A stretch of DNA of 21,792 bases, taken from NCBI GenBank assembly GCA_049509675.1, contig JBEKZQ010000190.1, positions 1 through 21,792 on the forward strand, read 5' to 3'. Made by a program: the position numbers and the translations under genes. The notes under the pieces were generated by a model, which saw only the letters and a program-made list of their open reading frames with translations, was not told the origin of the DNA and ran no database searches. Shown here piece by piece: positions 8,314 to 14,311 of the stretch (its first letter is position 1; the number at the start of each line of letters is the position of its first letter). The stretch is from JBEKZQ01 sp049509675. GTDB lineage: Bacteria; Planctomycetota; Planctomycetia; Pirellulales; Thermoguttaceae.

Positions 8314-11300
8314 TCCGGAACGGATCGAGTTGTTCCTGGAACAGAAATTGAGCGACGAGGAGCAGTCTGTCTTCGAGTCCCACTTGAGTTCCTGTGGCGA
8401 TTGCCGTCAGTGGCTGGAAACCGCCGCCGCCAGCGAAGACATTTGGGCCGAACTCCGCGAGTCCCTGCGCGACGAACAACTTCCGCCGGACGGCCTGCGC
8501 TGCGGCGATTCGGATTCGACGGACGAGGATGCTTCCTCCAGCCAGACCACGGTGCTGAAGCTGTTGGCTCCCACGGACGACGATCGGATGCTCGGGCGCT
8601 GGGGGACGTACGAAGTCATGGGCGTCGTCGGCACGGGCGGAATGGGCGTCGTCTTGAAGGCGTTCGATGCCGCCTTGAACCGGTATGTCGCGATCAAGGT
8701 CCTGGCCCCGCACCTGGGCAGCAGCGGAGCGGCACGAAAGCGTTTCTCCCGCGAGGCGCAAGCGGCTGCCGCGGTGGTCCACGACAACGTGATCGAAATC
8801 TACCATGTGGCGGAAACGGCCGGGCTGCCCTACCTCGTCATGCCCTACGTTCGCGGGCCGTCCTTGCAGCGCCGGCTGGACGACGGCGGGCCGCTCGCAC
8901 TCGTCGAGATTCTGCGCGTCGGCATGCAGGCCGCCGCCGGACTGGCCGCCGCCCATGCCCAAGGGCTCGTTCACCGCGACGTGAAGCCCGCCAACATTTT
9001 GCTGGCCGATGGCATCGAGCGGGTGAAACTGACCGATTTCGGTCTCGCCCGGGCGGCCGACGACGCCAGCCTGACGAAGACCGGCGTCATCGCCGGCACG
9101 CCGCAGTACATGTCGCCCGAGCAGGCCCGCGGCGAGGCGGTCGATCAGCGAAGCGACCTGTTCAGCCTGGGCAGCGTGCTGTATGCGATGTGTACCGGCC
9201 GGCCGCCCTTCCGCGCCGAAACGACTTTCGGCGTGCTGCGGCGGATCACCGACGAAGAGCCGCGCCCCATCCGCGAGAACAACCCCGAAATCCCCGAGTG
9301 GCTTTGCGGGATCGTGTCCAAGCTCATGGCCAAACGGCCCGACGACCGTTTCCCGTCGGCCGAAGAAGTGGCCAAGCTGTTGGAAGAGTGCCTGGCCCAC
9401 GTTCAGCAACCGAGCGTGCCACTGCCCAACGTACTCATCTCGCTCCGCGAGATGCAGACGCAAGTATCCACGGCGGTTGGCACGAAGAAGGACATCTCGC
9501 GGAGCGAGATGAGTACGCCGAGATGCATCACGCGGCGCGTGATAAGCACAAAGAAAGGAACCCTTGCCATGTTTGCGTTCGTGGGGATCGCCCTCTTTGC
9601 CGTCGGTGCTGTTGTAACCCAGCCGCCCGACATTTCCGGCCAGTGGCAGGGCGAAGGCTGGGGCCAGGTCACACTCACACAGACCGCGCCGGGCGAGTAC
9701 ACGGGCACGTACACCGACACCGTGGCCAAGGAGAAGGAACCCGGCAAGATCGACCTGAAATGGTCGCGGATCGAGCACCGTTTCAACGGCACCTGGCGCG
9801 AGGGCGATGACGATCGTTTCGGCGATCTTTCCGTCCGGCTGGCGGATGGGGAAATCCGCGGAGCGCTGACGACCGACGCGAAGTCGAAGGTCAATCCAGC
9901 CACGCCGCGGCTGGCGGATTTGACCTGGATGCCGAGCAACGCTCCGCAAAGCCAGGGCGTTTGGAACGTCACCACGGATTTCAGCGTCGCCAAGGGCAAC
10001 CCCAATGGCGTCTGGACGTACGGGATGGTCAAGGGCGCTACCTTCGTGCCTTACACGGTGCGGGAGGATGACGAGCGCGCCGCGCGCTGTTGGCGCGGAA
10101 ACCTGTCCGACGACGGATCGCCGTTGCTCGGAGTTTGGCGCGGTGCAGCGGCCTACGGCGTCCAGCGCGGGCAATTCTATCTTCATCCTGCTCCCGGCGG
10201 CGAAGCGAGCACCGCCAGATGGACGGCCCCCGCAGGAATCAGCCCGCGCGTCCATGTCCAAGGCCGGTTCTTTCCCGGCGACCTAGGCGGCAAGGAAGCA
10301 GGGATCTTCGTCAACGGCATTCCCGGAGTGAACGCCCCTTATTGGCATTCAGCGATTAGGCCGGAGTATTACCACGAGGAAGACGAGGAGGAAGATGGGG
10401 CGAGGGCCGTTCATCCCAAAAGCGCGCCGAGGGGCGTCCATCCCAGACGGCCGGCGCAGACAGCAGTGCGAGCACCTGATTGGCGACTTCCAAGCGCGCC
10501 GAGGGGCGTCCATCCCAGACGGCCGGCGCGATTCGATTTCCTCTTGGACGTCTCACCGGGCGACACGGTCGACTTCGCCGTCTATGGCGGCTACATGGGC
10601 GGCTCGACCCCCCTGGAAGCGACCATCACCTCGGTGGCGGAGTCGAGGGGCGGGGGGAATCCGTTCGTGCCGGCCGTCTGGGATGTCTCCAACAATTTCA
10701 GTATCGCCAAGGGTAATCCGAATGGTACGTGGACCTATGGCATGGTCTACAAGTCTGCCTTCGTCCCATATACAAAAAAGACCGATGATGGTCAAAACCG
10801 TCTATGGCTTGGCCATTTGGCGGGTGATGGTGCGCCTGAACTTGGGATCAAATATGGGCCACCCGCAAATGGTGCTCAATCTGGGCAGTTCTTCCTGCAT
10901 CCAGGCCCCGATGGCGAAGCAAGTGTTGCAAGATGGACAGCACCTGCCGGTTTTGATTCGACAGTCCAAGTCCAGGGGCAGTTTTTACCCGGGGACTATG
11001 GAATTATGCAGGTTGGCATCTTCGTTAACGGTACGCCGCAGGTGACGACGCCCTATTGGACGTCTTCAGATTCGGGGACTTTCAGTTTCTCTGTACCCGT
11101 ATCAGCGGGAAATACTATCGACTTCGCCGTATATGGTGGTTATGTCGGGGGCGTCACTCCCCTGGAAGCGACCATCGCCTCGGTGGCGGAGTCGAGGGGC
11201 CGGGGGGCGAGCGCCGGTAGTTCCCATGCCCTGCAATTCGACGGCAACGGCGGCTCATACGTCGACGTTGCCAATCCGACCGGACTTCCGACCGGAATGA

Positions 11301-11584
11301 GTGCCAGAACGATGTCCGTCTGGTTCAAGTTGGCCAACGCCGACGAGCACCTCTACCAGACGATCCTCGGATATGGACCGAACTTGGGCGTTCGGACGCT
11401 GGACGCCCGATACGAAATGGCATCACCTGGCCGCCGTTGTGCCCGAGCAATGCGCGAACATGAAGCAGGTCCGGATCTACCTGGACGCGGCGCCGCTCGC
11501 CACGATGGGTGGTTCCGGGCGAATCTCTTGGCCCGGCGACGCGCATTTACAACCTTTCACCGCGCGGCTGGCCGCGATGGGTAG
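8288..11584 (+). CDS. Ser/Thr protein kinase with anti-sigma zinc motif, TM and extracytoplasmic domains (3' end frameshifted)
   Basis: A membrane kinase, read here as 1098 residues. ATG 8288 follows GAGCAGGAG. Domains in order: a zinc-binding anti-sigma-like motif HLSSCGDC (His32, Cys36, Cys39); a Hanks-type kinase with GTGGMG loop (about 116), VAIKVL (Lys137), HRDVKPAN (Asp231), DFG (Asp250), GTPQYMSPEQ and DQRSDLFSLG; a linker holding a palindromic repeat; one TM helix (about 424-443, TLAMFAFVGIALFAVGAVV); a beta-rich domain (ISGQWQGEGWGQVTLTQ to about 545); two copies of a NPNGxWTYGMV beta-sandwich domain (558-788 and 797-970); then the start of a LamG-like domain. Near 11385 the LamG sequence jumps frame and the last ~65 residues are nonsense. 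The natural continuation is the 11386-14000 frame. It probably senses an envelope or carbohydrate signal and controls the adjacent sigma factor. Confidence 0.85.
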   Translation: MNDHRTTCDPERIELFLEQKLSDEEQSVFESHLSSCGDCRQWLETAAASEDIWAELRESLRDEQLPPDGLRCGDSDSTDEDASSSQTTVLKLLAPTDDDRMLGRWGTYEVMGVVGTGGMGVVLKAFDAALNRYVAIKVLAPHLGSSGAARKRFSREAQAAAAVVHDNVIEIYHVAETAGLPYLVMPYVRGPSLQRRLDDGGPLALVEILRVGMQAAAGLAAAHAQGLVHRDVKPANILLADGIERVKLTDFGLARAADDASLTKTGVIAGTPQYMSPEQARGEAVDQRSDLFSLGSVLYAMCTGRPPFRAETTFGVLRRITDEEPRPIRENNPEIPEWLCGIVSKLMAKRPDDRFPSAEEVAKLLEECLAHVQQPSVPLPNVLISLREMQTQVSTAVGTKKDISRSEMSTPRCITRRVISTKKGTLAMFAFVGIALFAVGAVVTQPPDISGQWQGEGWGQVTLTQTAPGEYTGTYTDTVAKEKEPGKIDLKWSRIEHRFNGTWREGDDDRFGDLSVRLADGEIRGALTTDAKSKVNPATPRLADLTWMPSNAPQSQGVWNVTTDFSVAKGNPNGVWTYGMVKGATFVPYTVREDDERAARCWRGNLSDDGSPLLGVWRGAAAYGVQRGQFYLHPAPGGEASTARWTAPAGISPRVHVQGRFFPGDLGGKEAGIFVNGIPGVNAPYWHSAIRPEYYHEEDEEEDGARAVHPKSAPRGVHPRRPAQTAVRAPDWRLPSAPRGVHPRRPARFDFLLDVSPGDTVDFAVYGGYMGGSTPLEATITSVAESRGGGNPFVPAVWDVSNNFSIAKGNPNGTWTYGMVYKSAFVPYTKKTDDGQNRLWLGHLAGDGAPELGIKYGPPANGAQSGQFFLHPGPDGEASVARWTAPAGFDSTVQVQGQFLPGDYGIMQVGIFVNGTPQVTTPYWTSSDSGTFSFSVPVSAGNTIDFAVYGGYVGGVTPLEATIASVAESRGRGASAGSSHALQFDGNGGSYVDVANPTGLPTGMSARTMSVWFKLANADEHLYQTILGYGPNLGVRTLDARYEMASPGRRCARAMREHEAGPDLPGRGAARHDGWFRANLLARRRAFTTFHRAAGRDG
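9431..9516. repeat. In-frame inverted repeat in the kinase linker
   Basis: A perfect 24-bp inverted pair lies at 9431-9454 and 9493-9516, separated by 38 nt. Each arm contains its own hairpin: CATCTCGC, a 3-nt loop (TCC or GGA), then GCGAGATG. It encodes part of the linker between the kinase domain and the TM helix (VLISLREMQTQVST to SEMSTP) without stopping the frame. It looks like a REP-type element that has invaded the coding sequence. Confidence 0.8.
10420..10529. repeat. Exact 38-bp direct repeats inserted in the first beta-sandwich copy
   Basis: Positions 10420-10457 and 10492-10529 are identical 38-bp copies 72 nt apart (24 codons). Both encode SAPRGVHPRRPA in frame. Aligned with the second domain copy, which reads PYWTSSDSGTFSFSVPVSAG, the first copy carries roughly 50 extra residues here, including an acidic run EEDEEEDG. 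The insert breaks a beta-sandwich loop without breaking the frame. Confidence 0.8.
10611..11200 (+). repeat. Duplicated domain bounded by 41-bp direct repeats
   Basis: Segments 10611-10651 and 11160-11200 match at 40 of 41 positions, an offset of 549 nt or 183 codons. The segment between encodes the second NPNGxWTYGMV domain. Its interior is much less GC-rich (60 of 120 bases G or C at 10741-10860) than the first copy (82 of 120 at 10081-10200), although the two proteins are clearly homologous. Confidence 0.7.
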
Positions 11585-14000
11585 TTCCCAGCCTTTCGAT
11601 ACGGCGAGCGGTCCGCTGAAGATCGGCGGGATTCCAACGGTTGACTGGGAGCAAGCCTTTAAGGGCGTCGTGAGCGACGTTCGGATCTACGATCGCGCCT
11701 TGTCGCCGGCCGAGATCGCGGTCCTCCATGCCAACCCTGCGGGCGCGACCAACCGCGGCCTGGTGGCCGGTTATCACTTCGACGAAGGCTCCGGCGAGGT
11801 CGTTCACGATTTCTCCGGCCACGGCAACGACGGCACGCTGCACGGCGGCGTGAAGTGGGTCGCCGTCGCAGCCGTTTCGGGTCAGGCTCCCGGCGCACAT
11901 GCGCTGCGGTTCGACGGTGAGGGCGGCAGCTATGTCGATGTTCCAAATCCGACCGGGCTCCCGACCGGCATGAGCCCCAGGACGGTGGCCGTCTGGTTCA
12001 AGTCGGCCGACGCCTTCAAGTCGGTCCGCCCGGGGGAAGGGATCCTCGGGTACGGGCCGAACTCGCCAGGCCGTCGTTTTGGGCTTTCGCTGGACGAGGA
12101 CCTAACCTGGGCGGACTTGTGCGGCAACCGGGCGTCGGGACCCTGGACGCGCGATGCGAACTGGCATCACTTGGCTGCCGTTGTGCCCGAGCAATGCACA
12201 CGAATGGGCCAGGTTCTTGTCTACCTGGACGGGGGGCGGATGGTGGCCACGACGGAGTTTGGAGTGGGCACACCACTCGGGAAGTCCCGGCCCTTCCAGG
12301 CCGGGGCGCGGATGGCTGCCACGACGGAGGTTGGAGCGCCGCCGGTGGCCACGGGTGGTTCCGAGAGCTTCAATACGGAAAGCGGCCCATTGAAGATCGG
12401 AGGGCTTCCCGCTTGGGACTACGACCAATCGTTCAACGGCTCCCTGCGCGAGGTGCGGATCTACAACCGTGCCCTGTCGCCAAAAGAGATCGCGGTCCTG
12501 CACGCCAATCCCGCCCTGGCGACGAACCGCGGCTTGGTCGCCGGCTACCACCTGGACGAAGGCTTCGGCGAGATCGTTCATGATTTCTCCGGCCACGGCA
12601 ACGACGGCACACTACACGGCAAGGTGAAGTGGCTTGCCGGCATGACAACCCCGATAACGCCCACGGCTGTGCCGCAGGCCACTAGACCGCTGGAGGTTGA
12701 CTGCGAGAAGAACGGAGTATTCATCGATGGCACATTGACCAATGGGATCGGTGAATATAGTGGGTCGGCAACCCTAGCTGCGACGGACACGAAGGCCGGC
12801 AAGGCCCCCGCCGTAAACGCCGAGACCCCGCCCGCGCCGAAGTCGAATGTGAAATGGCACACTGTGATCTTTCTTCCATCTTACAACGGCCTTGGCGAGC
12901 CCAGTGCGCGGAGAAGACTGGGAATCGAATTGACTGCTGCGCAAGTGAAAAAGCTGAGCGAGATCTCCGCCGCCAGGCAGAGAAAACTTCAAGAGCTTAC
13001 CAAAGACAGGCCGAAGACGACGGACCAACAAGAATTGATCAAGTTTCTTGCGCCGCTCCAGGGGAAGATGAAAGACCTTGACAAGGACTGCCGCAAACAG
13101 ATCGAGGCCGTCCTTACGTCCGAGCAGATTCAGACCTACCAGCAGCGATTGCTCGAGTTTGCGGCGTCGCGCCTGGCAGGGTCGCCTCAGAATCCTTACG
13201 GTATTACCATTGGCCCCGAGCAAAAGCAGAAATTCGACTCGGCCCAAAGAGACATTGCGCAGAAGGCTGGCCGGGAAGCGGAGCGGCTTAGTCATGCTGC
13301 CCTTGCCGTGCTGAGCGCAAAGCAACTCGACCAGCTCCGCCTCGAGTTCGAGCAGTGGAACCTGGCCGTGGAGGATGAGTTTTGGTCCAGGGCGTTTGAA
13401 ACCGGTCCGGTTAAGGGGGCTAACGGCGCTATGTTTTTCCCCGTGGCCTCGGAGGCCAAAGATGCGAACCTGGTTAAAGAGCAGCGTGACTTGCGGTACA
13501 ACAAGCCGATTGCCGACAAATTGGCTTTGAACGCGGATCAGCAAAAGCAGTTCTCGGCCCTTGACGCCGAACATCAAAAGGAGTCGGAGAAGCTCTTCGC
13601 GGAAGTGAAGAAACTTTCGCCCGATGAGCGGAAGCGGCCCGAGATCCGAGAAAAGGCCGCAAAGATGCGCAAGGAAACCCGCCGACGGATCAAGGCCCTG
13701 TTGACGCCGCAACAACGGGCGACACTCGAGGACGAGGACTTTCGCCCAATGGCTGCAAAGTGGCTGATTTGGAAGATAGCGCCTCCCGAAGGGTCTTTCA
13801 CCACGGTAGAGATCCCCGGCCTGCTGCAAAAAATAGCCCTGAATGACCAGCAAATCGCTGCCTTGCGGCGTATAGGCGCGGACCTGGAAACCAACGACTA
13901 TCGGCTCGACCAAGAGACCAGCCGCAAGGCGTTTGAAGTCCTCACGCCGCAGCAGCAGGATAAACTTCGCGAGGTCGTGGCGAAGCAGCAGGGCTGGTAG
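11301..14000 (+). CDS. Downstream part of the frameshifted kinase/sensor: LamG-like domains plus LTxxQ helical tail
   Basis: This frame is open from ATG 11301, but recognisable homology starts only at about 11386 (GRWTPDTKWHHLAAVVPEQ). From there it continues the LamG domain begun in the kinase frame. It carries the rest of LamG copy 1 (DVRIYDRALSPAEIAVLHAN, YHFDEGSGEVVHDFSGHGND), a complete LamG copy 2 (11890-12640) and a long charged helical tail with recurrent LTxxQ-like motifs (LTAAQVKKLSEIS, LTSEQIQTYQQRL, LTPQQRATLED, LTPQQQDKLREVV), reminiscent of periplasmic Spy/CpxP helices. It has no signal peptide or good ribosome site of its own. With 65 nt restored, 8288-14000 becomes one 1925-residue protein. 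I therefore read it as the severed sensor half of the kinase. Separate expression is not excluded. Confidence 0.7.
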   Translation: MPERCPSGSSWPTPTSTSTRRSSDMDRTWAFGRWTPDTKWHHLAAVVPEQCANMKQVRIYLDAAPLATMGGSGRISWPGDAHLQPFTARLAAMGSSQPFDTASGPLKIGGIPTVDWEQAFKGVVSDVRIYDRALSPAEIAVLHANPAGATNRGLVAGYHFDEGSGEVVHDFSGHGNDGTLHGGVKWVAVAAVSGQAPGAHALRFDGEGGSYVDVPNPTGLPTGMSPRTVAVWFKSADAFKSVRPGEGILGYGPNSPGRRFGLSLDEDLTWADLCGNRASGPWTRDANWHHLAAVVPEQCTRMGQVLVYLDGGRMVATTEFGVGTPLGKSRPFQAGARMAATTEVGAPPVATGGSESFNTESGPLKIGGLPAWDYDQSFNGSLREVRIYNRALSPKEIAVLHANPALATNRGLVAGYHLDEGFGEIVHDFSGHGNDGTLHGKVKWLAGMTTPITPTAVPQATRPLEVDCEKNGVFIDGTLTNGIGEYSGSATLAATDTKAGKAPAVNAETPPAPKSNVKWHTVIFLPSYNGLGEPSARRRLGIELTAAQVKKLSEISAARQRKLQELTKDRPKTTDQQELIKFLAPLQGKMKDLDKDCRKQIEAVLTSEQIQTYQQRLLEFAASRLAGSPQNPYGITIGPEQKQKFDSAQRDIAQKAGREAERLSHAALAVLSAKQLDQLRLEFEQWNLAVEDEFWSRAFETGPVKGANGAMFFPVASEAKDANLVKEQRDLRYNKPIADKLALNADQQKQFSALDAEHQKESEKLFAEVKKLSPDERKRPEIREKAAKMRKETRRRIKALLTPQQRATLEDEDFRPMAAKWLIWKIAPPEGSFTTVEIPGLLQKIALNDQQIAALRRIGADLETNDYRLDQETSRKAFEVLTPQQQDKLREVVAKQQGW
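12236..12345. repeat. In-frame near-duplicate and hairpin in LamG copy 2
   Basis: GCGGATGGTGGCCACGACGG (12236) recurs as GCGGATGGCTGCCACGACGG (12308), again 72 nt apart, with 26 of 29 positions matching. Between them CCCGGCC, a 6-nt loop and GGCCGGG form a perfect 7-bp stem. The segment encodes an insert of about 30 residues in a LamG loop, before GGSESFNTESGPLKIGG. LamG copy 1 has a different insert in the same loop. Confidence 0.6.
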
Positions 14001-14048
14001 GCCGCGCATGGCGGCGGGCTGAAACCTTACGCGCTTTGAATAAACACG
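14001..14048. other. Spacer after the kinase/sensor gene with weak stem
   Basis: GCCGC and GCGGC (14002-14016) can form a short stem directly after the stop. There is no T run, so I do not call it a terminator. Confidence 0.25.
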
Positions 14049-14107
14049 CGGAAGAAAATTTGTCAGATTTTGGCGGGGCCTCCGTGTAAGAGATTAGGGA
14101 AGGCGCC
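14049..14107 (+). promoter_or_regulatory. Conserved upstream block, copy 2 (putative ECF-dependent promoter)
   Basis: Gap-free match to 7626-7684 at 50 of 59 positions, including CGGAAGAAAATTTGTCAG plus ATTT and the ATTAGGGAAGG end. Here it lies about 205 nt upstream of the start of the large surface-protein gene. The AGGGAAGG (14096-14103) is followed only by short open frames: a 17-codon GTG frame at 14115 and a 42-codon ATG frame at 14119. A shared promoter is the simplest reading. A relic of a lost duplicate sigma locus is the alternative. Confidence 0.5.
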
Positions 14108-14163
14108 TGCGCGCGTGGATGCGAAAAAAAGCAACCACCCGCCAAGTTGTCAAAGCGGCGGCC

Positions 14164-14272
14164 AGTAGGTCCTTCCTGCCGGGAGGGACTATTGTGCCAG
14201 GGGCCGCTGGAAAACTCCGCGTCTTTCACAAGATCGGCGCACATTAGTCCTTTCCGGCAGAAAGGACCTACT
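14164..14272. repeat. Inverted REP pair in the long 5' leader
   Basis: The arms at 14164-14193 and 14243-14272 are inverted copies matching at 26 of 30 positions (AGTAGGTCCTT, CTGCCGG and GGACTA are conserved). Each arm can also fold on itself. This BIME-like pair lies between the conserved block and the gene start, so a transcript beginning at the block would carry a long hairpin. Confidence 0.7.
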
Positions 14273-14311
14273 TGTTCGCCCGATCGGGCCAAACCTTTCG
14301 AGGAATTGAAA

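Noticed and set aside
8018..10261. Minus-strand open frame of 747 codons opposite the sigma factor and kinase genes
   Set aside because: Antisense shadow; the forward strand encodes complete kinase motifs.
14001..14020. Possible terminator after the kinase/sensor gene
   Set aside because: Only a 5-bp stem without a T run; too weak to call.
14119..14247. Short ATG frame of 42 codons after the second conserved block
   Set aside because: It runs into the REP arms, its distance from AGGGAAGG is long (15 nt) and no similarity is recognisable. The 17-codon GTG frame at 14115 is equally unsupported.
14147..14311. Upstream in-frame ATG that would extend the giant surface protein by 55 residues
   Set aside because: It would place REP-derived sequence before the signal peptide; ATG 14312 has a good GAGGAA site and starts a normal signal sequence.
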